Assembly (NCBI GenBank): GCA_002449335.1
Contig: DKDL01000050.1
Coordinates: 1-64,000 of the forward strand
DNA: 64,000 nt
Origin: Succinatimonas sp. UBA6849
GTDB taxonomy: Bacteria; Pseudomonadota; Gammaproteobacteria; Enterobacterales; Succinivibrionaceae
Direction: 5' to 3'
Made by a program: the position numbers and the translations under genes. Below the pieces are notes generated by a model. It saw only the letters and a list, made by a program, of their open reading frames with translations, made no database searches and was not told where the DNA came from. Below are positions 17,484 to 28,390 of this stretch, one piece after another (position 1 is the stretch's first letter; each line of letters begins with the position of its first letter).

Positions 17484-18207
17484 CGTTGTCAGGTAAATTT
17501 CCGGTATCAATTAGAGCTGATACAAACTCAGGCAAGGTCTTAGATGCTTTTCCGTAAATTCCACAATTAAATTGAGAGCCTACAGCTGATTGTGACAGAT
17601 TAAATTCGATGCAAGCAGCACCAGAGGCTCTTGCAACCTGACAGAATCCAGCAGCAGGGTATACCACGCCAGATGTACCTATAGATAAAAACAAATCACA
17701 TTTTGAAAGCAGAGTTTCAATTTCATCCATCTGATAAGGCATTTCACCAAACCAGACAATATCAGGACGCAGTGACTTGTGGTGGCAGAATTTACACTCT
17801 GACTCAACACTAGAATCCTCATCGAATGGATATCTCTTATTGCAATGCTCACAGAGAATACTCTTTAACTTGCCGTGCATGTGAATGATCTTTTGAGAAC
17901 CAGCCTTTTCATGCAGATCATCAATATTCTGTGTCACCAGATTTACATTAGCACCATACTTTTCTGAATACTCTTTTTCTAGTCTTGCTAAAGCTAAATG
18001 AGCTGGATTTGGCTTTTTATCTAACAAAGAGCGACGCATCTTGTTATAAAACTCATGAACTTTAGTTTTATCTCTTAAAAAACCGTCATAGGTTGCCACA
18101 TCTTCAACTCTTTCCTGTTCCCACAAACCTGTTTCTGATCTGAAAACAGGGATACCAGACTCTGCTGAAATACCAGCACCTGTAAGAATGACGATATTCT
18201 GATACAT
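17473..18207 (-). CDS. cobB: NAD-dependent protein deacylase, sirtuin CobB
   Basis: The 244-residue protein is a class III sirtuin. It starts with the NAD-binding GAGISAESGIPVFR motif, has TQNIDDLHEKAG and the catalytic His in MHGKL, and a Zn ribbon formed by CEHC and CKFC. PDIVWFGEMPY and GTSGVVYPAAGF complete the cofactor site. It removes acetyl or succinyl groups from lysines in the cytoplasm. It appears to be a single-gene unit. Confidence 0.92.
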   Translation of the reverse strand: MYQNIVILTGAGISAESGIPVFRSETGLWEQERVEDVATYDGFLRDKTKVHEFYNKMRRSLLDKKPNPAHLALARLEKEYSEKYGANVNLVTQNIDDLHEKAGSQKIIHMHGKLKSILCEHCNKRYPFDEDSSVESECKFCHHKSLRPDIVWFGEMPYQMDEIETLLSKCDLFLSIGTSGVVYPAAGFCQVARASGAACIEFNLSQSAVGSQFNCGIYGKASKTLPEFVSALIDTGNLPDNVKL

Positions 18208-18390
18208 ATTAAGCTCCTTATAAAAGCCTTTAGCCTTCTTCGACTTTGTTTCACAATTATATGCAATTAAACTGCATCAGCGTAAATATAAACAGCAAAA
18301 ATGAAGAATCTCTATACAGGTTGTTCTATATTTGATGTAGTTCTATATCTGTAAAGAAAACAAGACTGTAAGTTATCTAAGAAAGGTTAG

Positions 18391-18419
18391 TTAAAAAAGG
18401 ATCTGACAGTGCAGATCCT
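18391..18419 (-). terminator. Intrinsic terminator after pepB
   Basis: Arms AGGATCTG and CAGATCCT with a six-base loop, followed on the minus strand by TTTTTTAA. It begins 9 bases after the pepB stop. Confidence 0.85.
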
Positions 18420-18427
18420 CTTTATTA

Positions 18428-19762
18428 TTACTCACAAAGCCAGGTAGCCAAACCTAGGATGGTGCTACCGGTAGGACCTGCAGCTAAGAAAGGAGAACCA
18501 TCTGGTAAGTAAGCAGATGAAAGATCGATATGTACCCAAGGTGTGTTTTTATCGACAAATTGCTCTAAGAAGGAAGCAGCTACTGATGATCCTGGAGCAC
18601 CTTCACCGTGACCTGAATTGGTAACTGTAGCTCTTCTAGAGGATAAGAAACGTCTGTGATATGGGGCTAAAGGCAACTGCCAGTACATTTCACCAGTCTT
18701 CTCAAATGCTGATACCAAGCTCTTATCAAGTTCCTTCTCTTTGGTTAAAACCGAGAACATATCACGGCCTACAGCTATTTTTGCAGCACCGGTTAGAGTT
18801 GCCATATCAAGGATATATTGAGCTTTATCTTCGCTTGCCTGTAAAAGGCCATCAGCTAGAACCAATCTGCCTTCAGCATCAGTGTTGTTAATTTCTACAG
18901 TAATACCATTAGGATAAGTTACGATGTCGCCTGGCAGCATACCACGGCCTGAGACCATATTCTCTGAGCAACACAGGTATAGTCTTACATGCTTTTTAAT
19001 ACCAAGTTTAGCTGCTAGAGTTACAGCACCACACAGGTAAACTACCGCTGTCTTATCAGTACGCATAGTCTCCATGTACTTATCAGGCTTTAATGAATAT
19101 CCACCTGTATCAAATGTAATTCCCTTACCTACTAATGCAACTTGTACAGGAGAATCTTTCTTACAGCACTTTGGAACATAATCGATGATGCCCATGCATG
19201 GCTCTTCATCTGAAGCAAAGCCTACGGCATTCAGACCTGCATATTTTTCAAACTCAAGAGCACCACGCTTAATTAGCTTTAATGAAGCGCTATCTCCTTG
19301 CGCATCAGCAGCTTCCTTTACTAAATCAAATAAGACATTGATAACTTTTTCTGGAGTTGAGATCTTTGAATCACTGTCAGCGATTTTTCTAAAGATACTT
19401 ACAGTATTAACAGTCAAGGCTACTTTATCTAGGACAGCCTGAGCTAAATCATATGATACGGTGTAATCATGTTTACCGTCATATAAAGCGGTTAGAAACC
19501 AGTAAAGATCTAGTTCTGACAGAGCAACATCTGACTTTAAAGCAAAGTTATAGAGCTTTAAAGAAGCGATAGTCTTAGCTGCAACCTGATACCATTTAAA
19601 GTCTGTTGCATTTACAAAAACGTCATAACCACCATTTGCATTTGGAGCAAAAGCGCTGTCTTTTGAAAATGGAACTTTAGCAGTTCCTTCTTTTAAGGTA
19701 ACAGCTACTAATTTCTCATTAGCGCTTGCGTTTTGATTATTACAAGTAAATAGCTTAAACAT
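18428..19762 (-). CDS. pepB: Leucyl aminopeptidase PepB-like (M17 family)
   Basis: The protein is an M17 dinuclear metallopeptidase. The active-site Lys and Asp lie in LVGKGITFDTGGYSLKP, and the metal-binding Asp/Glu and Arg in the family signature NTDAEGRLVLADGL. The N-terminal domain is divergent. The start at 19762 (MFKLF) follows a GTGAGG site and clears the upstream nifS-type gene; the earlier in-frame ATG would overlap it. PepB cleaves N-terminal residues, preferring acidic ones in E. coli, where it also sits near the isc genes; here too it follows a cysteine desulfurase by 2 bases. Confidence 0.88.
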   Translation of the reverse strand: MFKLFTCNNQNASANEKLVAVTLKEGTAKVPFSKDSAFAPNANGGYDVFVNATDFKWYQVAAKTIASLKLYNFALKSDVALSELDLYWFLTALYDGKHDYTVSYDLAQAVLDKVALTVNTVSIFRKIADSDSKISTPEKVINVLFDLVKEAADAQGDSASLKLIKRGALEFEKYAGLNAVGFASDEEPCMGIIDYVPKCCKKDSPVQVALVGKGITFDTGGYSLKPDKYMETMRTDKTAVVYLCGAVTLAAKLGIKKHVRLYLCCSENMVSGRGMLPGDIVTYPNGITVEINNTDAEGRLVLADGLLQASEDKAQYILDMATLTGAAKIAVGRDMFSVLTKEKELDKSLVSAFEKTGEMYWQLPLAPYHRRFLSSRRATVTNSGHGEGAPGSSVAASFLEQFVDKNTPWVHIDLSSAYLPDGSPFLAAGPTGSTILGLATWLCE

Positions 19763-19764
19763 GT

Positions 19765-20946
19765 TTACCTCACATTCCACATTGAACCTGCTGCAACAAG
19801 TTTTGGAACTTTTGTAGTAATTTCATTAATTAAAACATCTATATCCTCATCTTTGGTAAATCTACCAAAAGACAGTCTTAAGGAAGCTCGAGCTTCATCA
19901 TCACTAAGACCTATAGCTTTTAGAATATAAGAAGGCTTTAAGTCGCTTGAAGAGCAAGCTGATCCTGTAGATGCAGCAATATTGGATAAGGTAGGTAAGA
20001 GCATATGACCATCTACACCATCAAAGCTTATGGATAGAATATTAGGTAAGTTATGCTCCTTTGAGCCGTTTACAATCAGACCTGGTACATCTTTTATACC
20101 ATCTAAGATCTTCTGTCTTAATTTTTCAAAACGAGCTTTGTCTGTTTTAGCTTCGCTTTTTAAGATCTCAAAAGCTTTACCTAAGCCAGCGACCTCATGG
20201 GTAGGAACAGTACCACCACGTAAACCTTTCTCCTGACCGCCACCATAGATTTGTGCAAATAAAGGTACATTTGAAGCCCTTCTTACGTATAGAGCACCAA
20301 CACCTTTTGGTCCGCAAACCTTTTCAGCTGTTAAAGAAACCATGTCAATGTCGCTGTGATCATAGTCCATCTTCAAATAACCAATACTCTGAGCGGTATC
20401 TGTGTGGAAGAAAACATTATGCTTTTTACATACAGTAGCGATTGCATGGACATCGCTAATAGCCCCTAAAACAGAGTTTGCCTGAGCAATTGAGACTAAA
20501 AAAGTGTCATCGTCAATTGCATCTTCAACCATTTCAGGAGTGATGATGCCTTCTTTAGTTGGGGTTAAATAGGTTACCTTATAACCATCTTCTTCTAAAA
20601 GTTCACATGCCTCTAAAATAGCCTTATGCTCAATTTTTGAGGTGATAATGTGACGTCTTGTATCACCTTTTTTAGCCAAGCCTTTGGCTAAACCAAAGAT
20701 AGCTAAATTGTTACTCTCAGTAGCACCTGAGGTAAAAGTAATCTCCAAAGGAGATGCTCCAATTAAAGAAGCTACCTGCTCCCTTGCGGTCTCCACAGAT
20801 TCAGCAGCTTCCCAACCGTAGACATGATCTTTTGCATGAGGGTTTGCAAAATGCCCCTCAATAGACATACATGAAACCATGGTATCTATTACTCTTTTAT
20901 CAGTTGGAGTTGCAGCTGCATAATCAAAATAAACTGGTTTTGTCAT
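19765..20946 (-). CDS. Cysteine desulfurase, IscS/NifS family
   Basis: The 393-residue PLP enzyme shows VYFDYAAATP at the start, TSGATESNNLAIFG, the PLP-contacting HTDTAQSIG, the PLP Lys in SLTAEKVCGPKGVGALYVRR and the active Cys in GSACSS near residue 335. It takes sulfur from cysteine for Fe-S cluster and tRNA thiolation. The usual IscS motif S-x-H-K has Glu in place of the His before the Lys. No iscU, iscA or hscBA lies beside it, so it may serve another acceptor. It directly precedes pepB, as an isc-type operon remnant. Confidence 0.88.
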   Translation of the reverse strand: MTKPVYFDYAAATPTDKRVIDTMVSCMSIEGHFANPHAKDHVYGWEAAESVETAREQVASLIGASPLEITFTSGATESNNLAIFGLAKGLAKKGDTRRHIITSKIEHKAILEACELLEEDGYKVTYLTPTKEGIITPEMVEDAIDDDTFLVSIAQANSVLGAISDVHAIATVCKKHNVFFHTDTAQSIGYLKMDYDHSDIDMVSLTAEKVCGPKGVGALYVRRASNVPLFAQIYGGGQEKGLRGGTVPTHEVAGLGKAFEILKSEAKTDKARFEKLRQKILDGIKDVPGLIVNGSKEHNLPNILSISFDGVDGHMLLPTLSNIAASTGSACSSSDLKPSYILKAIGLSDDEARASLRLSFGRFTKDEDIDVLINEITTKVPKLVAAGSMWNVR

Positions 20947-21021
20947 AATGATTTTTGATAGTGATTTATTTAATGTAATAATGTGAACAGTTGTAATAAT
21001 GTTTTATAAATCAAAACACTA

Positions 21022-21438
21022 CTATTCTTTAATATGAGATAAAGCTAAAGCAAAAACTGATTCAACATGAGAGTCATTTAGAGCATAGAATACCTTTCTT
21101 CCATCTCTTTTAACTCTTACAAGTTTGTTAATTCTCATATAAGCTAATTGATGTGATACAGCAGATTTGCTCAAACCAACAAGAGTAGCTATATCGCTTA
21201 CGCACAGCCATTTGTGTAAGAGCATGGCATGAACCATATTTAATCTTGTAGGATCAGATAAAGCTTTGAAGAATTCACTCATCACCAAAGCATCATCTGA
21301 AGCTATCATTTGTGATTTGATGTTATCTTTTTGAACATCATCTAATTCAACAGCCTTTTCATGGCTTAAGTCAACTGAATGGTCAGCGCCACAGTTGCAT
21401 ACAGGACAACCTGAGATTTTCTTTTTATTCTCTGCCAT
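21022..21438 (-). CDS. ArsR/SmtB-family metal-sensing repressor
   Basis: The 138-residue winged-helix protein has the family core ALSDPTRLNMVHAML and the recognition helix SKSAVSHQLAYMRINKL. At the C-terminal helix it keeps the exact alpha5 zinc-site spacing of SmtB/CzrA: Asp-x-His-x10-His-x2-Glu in DSHVESVFALALSHIKE. The N-terminus has CPVCNCG, resembling the CadC arm, but the central ELCxCD motif is WLCVSD, so one Cys of the alpha3N site is missing. It therefore looks like a zinc sensor of alpha5 type. The target is unknown; no metal efflux gene is beside it. It lies 11 bases downstream of nlpI. Confidence 0.85.
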   Translation of the reverse strand: MAENKKKISGCPVCNCGADHSVDLSHEKAVELDDVQKDNIKSQMIASDDALVMSEFFKALSDPTRLNMVHAMLLHKWLCVSDIATLVGLSKSAVSHQLAYMRINKLVRVKRDGRKVFYALNDSHVESVFALALSHIKE

Positions 21439-21448
21439 TGTTAACCTC

Positions 21449-22429
21449 TTACTCGTTCTCGGTATCTTCTAGTGGAGCTACTTTTAAGAGATTATACTTT
21501 CTCTCTAAAGCCTGCATTTCAATATAAGCATTTCTATATTCTAAAAAGCCATACTTACGTGTAGATCTGCATAACTTAAAGTAATCATAAGCAAGCTTAT
21601 CATTACCATTTTCTAAGGCTTTTTTGCCAACATAATAATAAGCTTCGCAAAGATGTTCCTGGAAAAGATCTTCATCGTCTTTAACTAAAAGCATATCTTT
21701 GAAGAGCTCTTTTTGTGACATTCTACCTAAATAGTAAAGAACTAAAGCATCTCCCCAAGAGTCTTTTCTTTTAGCAGTCTGGCCTTTGATATAGTTTTGT
21801 TCAAGATTTTTTAAAGCCTTTTCTTTACCGATAACTTTCTCTTCAACAAAGTACATAGAGAGCATTCTGTAAGGATCAGTAGGATCTGTGTTAAAGAATA
21901 CCTTCATATCATCTACAGCCATCTTGTAGTGACGGGTGTAGTACATTACAAAAGCACGATTTAAATATGGATAGGTGCTGGCCTTTTTCTTATCTAACTC
22001 AATGGCTGAATCAAAGGCATCGCAAGCCTCAGCAATTCGACCTTCTTTAAAGAAATAGATACCTAAGAGCTCATATGGACGGGCAAAGCCAGGCTTATTG
22101 ACAATAGAATTCATGAGCATGAATCTTGCCATTGCCTCAAGTCCTAAATCGTCATAAACGGAGCCGACCTCATAAAATAGCTCAGCCTTATCCTCAGCTG
22201 ACTTTGCGTCTGATTCTAAGATCATTAACAGATTAGTCAGAATATTCTGTTCACGAGTTAAGCTTTTTTCAGAAATAGATGCAGTGTAGACATATTCAGA
22301 AGGAACAGTAATCGCCCCTTCAAGATCTAATTTAGATGATGAAGTGAAGTTTTGGCAACCTGTTAAGGCCATTAAGGCAACAAGACCCATACCTGTTGCT
22401 AGGGAATGGGTCTTTAAAAATCTAAACAT
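21449..22429 (-). CDS. nlpI: NlpI-like outer membrane lipoprotein (TPR)
   Basis: The signal peptide ends in the lipobox ALTGC (lipid Cys about residue 25), followed by tandem TPRs. Segments such as LFYEVGSVYDDLGLEAMARFM and LGIYFFKEGRIAEACDAFDSAIELD align by eye along the length of E. coli NlpI, and the later LYYLGRMSQKELF and YYVGKKALENG do too. NlpI is an adaptor that brings peptidoglycan endopeptidases such as MepS to the protease Prc. At 326 residues it is about 30 longer than the E. coli protein. It is downstream of secF. Confidence 0.82.
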   Translation of the reverse strand: MFRFLKTHSLATGMGLVALMALTGCQNFTSSSKLDLEGAITVPSEYVYTASISEKSLTREQNILTNLLMILESDAKSAEDKAELFYEVGSVYDDLGLEAMARFMLMNSIVNKPGFARPYELLGIYFFKEGRIAEACDAFDSAIELDKKKASTYPYLNRAFVMYYTRHYKMAVDDMKVFFNTDPTDPYRMLSMYFVEEKVIGKEKALKNLEQNYIKGQTAKRKDSWGDALVLYYLGRMSQKELFKDMLLVKDDEDLFQEHLCEAYYYVGKKALENGNDKLAYDYFKLCRSTRKYGFLEYRNAYIEMQALERKYNLLKVAPLEDTENE

Positions 22430-22449
22430 TATTTATCTTATTTTCTGTA

Positions 22450-23397
22450 TCAGTCCATGGTTTCATAACCATCTGACTCTTTCTTTTCGACCTTTACAGG
22501 AACTAAGTTTTCTCTCTTAATTCCTAAGATTAAAGCCCAAGTTGAAGCCACATAGATTGATGAAATAGTACCAAATACAATACCAACAAACAATGCTAAG
22601 GCGAAACCATAAATCATTTCACCACCAAATATCATTAAAGATATAACGGTGATAAGGGTTGTGCCTGAGGTGATGATGGTTCTTGATAAAGTTTCTGTAA
22701 TAGAAATATTGAACACATCATACATAGAGGTATTACGAGGTAAGTTAACTGCATTTTCACGGATACGATCGAACACCACGATCTTATCGTTTAGTGAGTA
22801 ACCTACAACGGTTAAAACCGCAGCTAATACAGTTAAGTCGTATTCAATCTGCATTACAGAGAACACACCTAAAACCACGATAACATCGTATGCCAGAGAA
22901 ATAACCGCACCAGTTGCCATACGCCACTCGAAACGGAAGGCAACGTAAGCTAGAATTGCAATTAAAGATACAACGATAGCTAAGATACCGCTTTCAACAA
23001 GTTCCTCACCTACAGCAGGACCTACGTACTCAGAACGGCTTAATTTTACGTTCGCATCGATAGTTCTTGAGGCTGCCATTACTTTGTTAGTAACAGTCTG
23101 CTGGTCTAAGCCCTCTTTAGGAGCAACTCTAACCATCACATCTTTTTGAGAACCAAAGTGCTGTGTGGTACCTACGATGCCTTCTTTAGCATAGGCATCT
23201 TTTACCTGATTAAGATCAACACCATCTGTGTATTCAGTTTCAACCACAATACCGCCGGTGAAATCAAGACCCCAGTTAAGGCCTTTTGTACACATAGCGA
23301 CAATGCTTCCGATTACCAAGGCAATGCAGATTAACTCTACAGTGCCCTTGATCTTCATAAACGGAATAACTGTACCGTCTTTAATAAACTGTAACAT
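22450..23397 (-). CDS. secF: Protein translocase subunit SecF
   Basis: SecF works with SecD and YajC at SecYEG, using proton motive force to pull proteins across. The 315-residue protein has six membrane helices, a periplasmic first domain with GLNWGLDFTGG, and the conserved YSLNDKIVVFDRIREN segment in the transmembrane part. It starts 11 bases after secD. Confidence 0.96.
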   Translation of the reverse strand: MLQFIKDGTVIPFMKIKGTVELICIALVIGSIVAMCTKGLNWGLDFTGGIVVETEYTDGVDLNQVKDAYAKEGIVGTTQHFGSQKDVMVRVAPKEGLDQQTVTNKVMAASRTIDANVKLSRSEYVGPAVGEELVESGILAIVVSLIAILAYVAFRFEWRMATGAVISLAYDVIVVLGVFSVMQIEYDLTVLAAVLTVVGYSLNDKIVVFDRIRENAVNLPRNTSMYDVFNISITETLSRTIITSGTTLITVISLMIFGGEMIYGFALALFVGIVFGTISSIYVASTWALILGIKRENLVPVKVEKKESDGYETMD

Positions 23398-23408
23398 GAA
23401 CTTGTCTC

Positions 23409-25283
23409 CTAAATGTACAGCTTCTTAATGTTACGTCCGCCGTAGATGATATTAACTACAGCACGGCAAGCTGTAACAGCAGTAAACATTGAGCTTGCAA
23501 GACCAATCATCAGTACTAAAGCGAAGCCCTTAACAGCACCTGTACCTACCATGAACAGGATCAAAGCTGTGATGAATGAGGTAATGTTAGAATCGGCAAT
23601 GGTTACGAATGCTCTAGCATAACCTTCATTGATAGCCTGCTGAATCGGTCTACCATGTCTGATTTCCTCACGGATACGCTCGTAAATCAGCACGTTAGCA
23701 TCAACTGCCATACCCAGTGTTAACACGATACCTGCAATACCAGGTAAGGTCATGGTTGCACCAGGAATTAAAGACATCACACCTACTAGCAGTACTAAGT
23801 TAAAGAGCAGAGCTAAGTTTGCAATTAAACCGAATGACTTGTAGTAGATAATCATGAAGACGAACAGGAAAGCCACGCCGTAGAGCATAGCCTTTAAGCC
23901 GTTTTCAATATTCTGCTGACCTAATGAAGGACCGATGGTTCTTTCTTCAACAATCTGAATAGGAGCAATCAGAGCACCAGCTCTTAATAACAGAGCTAGG
24001 TTATGAGCTTCTTTAGGTGAATCCAAACCAGTGATTCTGAAGTTTGAACCTAAACGTGACTGAATGGTTGCCACGTTAATCATTCTTTCAATCTTCTTGA
24101 ACTTAGGCTTGTAGTTAGGCTCACCAGGTTTTGGAGCATTAGGATCGGTTGATGGAACAACTACATATTCAATGAAGTTGGTACCCATTGGCTTACCAAT
24201 ATTGTCTTTAGTGAAGTTAGACATAATGGTACCGCCACGAGAATCTAAGCTAATATTAACCTGTGGACGACCGTTTTCATCAGCGCTTGAGCTTGCATCA
24301 ACAATATGATCACCAGTTAAAACAACCTGCTTTTGAACTACTACAGGATAGCCCTTAGCATCGTTGATAACCTCAGTACCAGCTGGTACGTGACCTGCAG
24401 CTGCTGCCTGAACATCAGCATTTGAATCAACAAGTCTGAATTCTAGGGTTGCAGTTGCACCTAAGATTTCTTTTGCTCTTGCAGTATCCTGAACACCAGG
24501 TAGCTCAACTACTAATCTGTCAGCACCCTGTCTTTGAACTAAAGGTTCTGCTACACCTAACTCGTTAACACGGTTACGGATAATATTGATGTTCTGATCA
24601 ACAGCATTAGTACGAACTTCTGACAGTTTTGCAGGAGTCATTGTTGCTCTTACAAAATACTTGTCACCGATATCCTGTGATACCACTGTAAAGTCCTTGT
24701 GGTTGGTCTCAAGAACTTTTTTAGCATTGTCACGAGTCTCTTCGTCTTTGAACTCAACTAATACGTAGTCGTTTTCAGCCTTAACTCCTGTCAAACGGAT
24801 ACCACGATTACGTAGCTCAGTTCTAAAGTCGTTTGTAAGCTGAGTTCTCATCTTCTTCATAGCTTCTTCCATGTCAACTTCCATTAAGAAGTGAACACCA
24901 CCACGAAGATCAAGACCTAACTTTAATGGATGCATACCAATTGCTCTCATCCAAGCTGGAGTTGCAGGAGCTAAGTTTAATGCAACCACATAATTCTCAC
25001 CTAACTGCTTGGTTACAATTTCTCTTGCAGTTAACTGTGAATCGGTATTGTTAAAACGGATTAGAAGCTGGCTGTTCTCAAACTCGTAGTTACCTTCAAG
25101 GTTCTTTGCATCTAATGAAGCTTTGATTGAATCTACTGTTTTCTGATCGAGTTCGGTGCCGTGGCTTCCTGAAATCTGCAGAGCAGGATCTTCACCGTAT
25201 AGATTTGGGAGGGAATAGAAAAAACCAATGGCAATAATTAAAAATACCATTATGTTTTTCCACAAAGGGAATTTGTTTAACAC
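23409..25283 (-). CDS. secD: Protein translocase subunit SecD
   Basis: The 624-residue protein has a first membrane helix, a large periplasmic region including [16 protein letters not shown] (about residues 118-133), the P1-head segment, and five C-terminal helices with [17 protein letters not shown], the proton-path motif. Size matches E. coli SecD (615). It belongs to queA-tgt-yajC-secD-secF, but a hairpin terminator lies between yajC and secD. Confidence 0.97.
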   Translation of the reverse strand: MLNKFPLWKNIMVFLIIAIGFFYSLPNLYGEDPALQISGSHGTELDQKTVDSIKASLDAKNLEGNYEFENSQLLIRFNNTDSQLTAREIVTKQLGENYVVALNLAPATPAWMRAIGMHPLKLGLDLRGGVHFLMEVDMEEAMKKMRTQLTNDFRTELRNRGIRLTGVKAENDYVLVEFKDEETRDNAKKVLETNHKDFTVVSQDIGDKYFVRATMTPAKLSEVRTNAVDQNINIIRNRVNELGVAEPLVQRQGADRLVVELPGVQDTARAKEILGATATLEFRLVDSNADVQAAAAGHVPAGTEVINDAKGYPVVVQKQVVLTGDHIVDASSSADENGRPQVNISLDSRGGTIMSNFTKDNIGKPMGTNFIEYVVVPSTDPNAPKPGEPNYKPKFKKIERMINVATIQSRLGSNFRITGLDSPKEAHNLALLLRAGALIAPIQIVEERTIGPSLGQQNIENGLKAMLYGVAFLFVFMIIYYKSFGLIANLALLFNLVLLVGVMSLIPGATMTLPGIAGIVLTLGMAVDANVLIYERIREEIRHGRPIQQAINEGYARAFVTIADSNITSFITALILFMVGTGAVKGFALVLMIGLASSMFTAVTACRAVVNIIYGGRNIKKLYI

Positions 25284-25300
25284 TGTTAGCTACCCTCAAA

Positions 25301-25335
25301 GTAAAAAAACACAAAGCTACCGGTTAAGGTAGCTT
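25301..25335 (-). terminator. Terminator/attenuator between yajC and secD
   Basis: Minus-strand arms AAGCTACC and GGTAGCTT with a six-base loop are followed by TGTGTTTTTTTAC. It would lower secDF relative to the upstream genes unless secD has its own promoter. Confidence 0.75.
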
Positions 25336-25352
25336 CATTTATGGATTAAAAA

Positions 25353-25730
25353 TTATTTTGAATTTTTAGGAGCACTTACAGACTTGTCTACAGCAACAGC
25401 CTCTAAAGTTCCCTTTGGCAGAACTGCTACAACATAGTTGCGCTTGATCTGCATTACAACACCACTAGAAACAGAAACTAAAACATATTCCTTGTTGTCT
25501 GGTAGCTTAACAATACGGCCAGCGATACCGCCGTTAGTTAAAACCTCATCGCCTACTGCTAAGTTATCTAATAACTTCTGCATCTCTTTACGCTTCTTGT
25601 TGTTTGGACGCATAAAGAAGAAGTAAACAGCGATCATACAGATGGTCAGCACAATGATCATACTGAAATCACCCTGCTGTGCTGGATTTGCAGCAGCATC
25701 AGCTGCAAATGCGGTTGGAATAATGCTCAT
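25353..25730 (-). CDS. yajC: Preprotein translocase accessory subunit YajC
   Basis: The 125-residue protein has one membrane helix (about residues 22-40, FSMIIVLTICMIAVYFFFMRP) followed by the family motif RPNNKKRKEMQKLLDNL and GDEVLTNGGIAGRIV. YajC binds SecDF. It is in its usual place between tgt and secD. A 222-bp gap without any clear gene separates it from tgt. Confidence 0.95.
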   Translation of the reverse strand: MSIIPTAFAADAAANPAQQGDFSMIIVLTICMIAVYFFFMRPNNKKRKEMQKLLDNLAVGDEVLTNGGIAGRIVKLPDNKEYVLVSVSSGVVMQIKRNYVVAVLPKGTLEAVAVDKSVSAPKNSK

Positions 25731-25954
25731 ATTTTTTTCCTGTAGTTAATAAAAATATCAAAGATAATTCTTTGAAATCATGCAGATTTTTAAATTTAAA
25801 CTGTCTTAAAAATAAAGATCTGCACTGACATAAATTGGTTGTTAGAAGCTAAATTTAATCTTAAAGATTAATCTTATATCACTAGCTTTCAAACAGACAT
25901 CACAAAAGTATATCACAGTTTATGCACAAATCTATTCATGCGCAAAATTGTCAC

Positions 25955-27124
<1,170 letters not shown>

Positions 27125-27125
27125 C

Positions 27126-27151
27126 TATCAAATTGTTTATATCAAATTGTT
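27126..27151. repeat. Short direct repeat between queA and tgt
   Basis: TATCAAATTGTT occurs twice, at 27126-27137 and 27140-27151 (14-base period). It may be a duplicated protein-binding site or chance in AT-rich DNA. Confidence 0.35.
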
Positions 27152-27158
27152 AGCTTAT

Positions 27159-28238
27159 TTAAGCAGATGGTGGAAGATCATTTAAAGCATCTTCATTCTT
27201 CTGAATAAACATACAGTCACCGTAGCTAAAGAACTTATATTTCTCATCTACAGCGTGCTTATAAGCATTCATAGTATGTTTGTAACCTGCAAAAGCACTT
27301 ACTAACATAATTAGAGTTGATTCTGGCAAATGGAAATTAGTGATCAGGCAGTCGATTACTTGATATTTATAGCCAGGATAAATAAAGATTGAAGTGTCGT
27401 TTGCAAAAGGCACAATCTCGTCTTTTGCTCCAATGCTCTTAGCATAGGTAGCAGCAGACTCTAGTGATCTTACAGCTGTAGTACCTACAGCAATTACTCT
27501 ATGACCTGACTTGTGGGTATCAATAACAGCTTTTGCTACATCCTCAGACAAATGCACAAATTCTTTGTGCATATGATGCTTTAGGATGTCATCTTCACGT
27601 ACAGGCTGGAAAGTACCTGCACCTACATGTAAAGTTACAAAGGCCATGTTAATGCCCATTGTCTTTAACTCTGCTAACTGCTTTTCATCAAAATGCAGAC
27701 CAGCTGTAGGAGCTGCAACCGCACCTGGAACTTTTGAGTAAACAGTCTGATAACGCTCTCTGTCTAAAGACTCATCAGGTCTTTCAATATATGGAGGAAG
27801 TGGAATATGACCTACTTCATAGAGGATATCTAATAATGATTTATCCCCTACGGTTTCAATCTTGAAAAGATCACCGTCTCGTCCGGTTACAGTTACATCA
27901 TAACCGCCATCGATGTGAATTACAGTACCAGCCTTAGGAGCCTTACTTGCCTTGATATGGCTTAAAGCTGTACTATCACCGGTCATTCTTTCAATTAAGA
28001 ATTCACAAGCACCACCGGTGTCTTTTTTACCGTACAGACGGGCAGGAATAACCTTGGTGTCATTAAAAACTAATAAATCACCAGGTTTTAAGAATTCTTT
28101 TAAATCATAAAAGTGCTTATCCATTAAAGAACCATCTTTACCGTCTAAGCACAGCATTCTGCATGCGGTTCTTTCTTTACTAGGATATTCTGCAATCAGC
28201 TCTAATGGCAGATCGAAATTAAAATCACTGCGTAACAA
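27159..28238 (-). CDS. queA: S-adenosylmethionine:tRNA ribosyltransferase-isomerase QueA
   Basis: The 359-residue enzyme makes epoxyqueuosine from preQ1-34 tRNA and SAM. It has [18 protein letters not shown] at the start, [18 protein letters not shown], and [15 protein letters not shown] and [12 protein letters not shown]. The start codon is TTG at 28238, with AGGAC 6-7 bases before it. The ribosome-binding region belongs to an 18-base direct repeat (28245-28284). Confidence 0.95.
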   Translation of the reverse strand: MLRSDFNFDLPLELIAEYPSKERTACRMLCLDGKDGSLMDKHFYDLKEFLKPGDLLVFNDTKVIPARLYGKKDTGGACEFLIERMTGDSTALSHIKASKAPKAGTVIHIDGGYDVTVTGRDGDLFKIETVGDKSLLDILYEVGHIPLPPYIERPDESLDRERYQTVYSKVPGAVAAPTAGLHFDEKQLAELKTMGINMAFVTLHVGAGTFQPVREDDILKHHMHKEFVHLSEDVAKAVIDTHKSGHRVIAVGTTAVRSLESAATYAKSIGAKDEIVPFANDTSIFIYPGYKYQVIDCLITNFHLPESTLIMLVSAFAGYKHTMNAYKHAVDEKYKFFSYGDCMFIQKNEDALNDLPPSA

Positions 28239-28244
28239 TTTGTC

Positions 28245-28284
28245 CTGTCCTAATTATCTAGTTATTCTGTCCTAAATATCTAGT
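28245..28284 (-). repeat. 18-base direct repeat at the queA translation start
   Basis: CTGTCCTAAWTATCTAGT (plus-strand reading) occurs at 28245-28262 and 28267-28284 with a single T/A difference. On the minus strand each copy contains TTAGGACAG, so the ribosome-binding sequence itself is duplicated just before the queA start. Confidence 0.55.
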
Positions 28285-28390
28285 CTCAAATTTCTATGGC
28301 TAAAATTTACTGACCTCTTTACAACGGGGCGTATTTTAGCATTTATGCAGCAGTTTTTTACATTCAATCTACCTAGATTTAGTAATAGTT

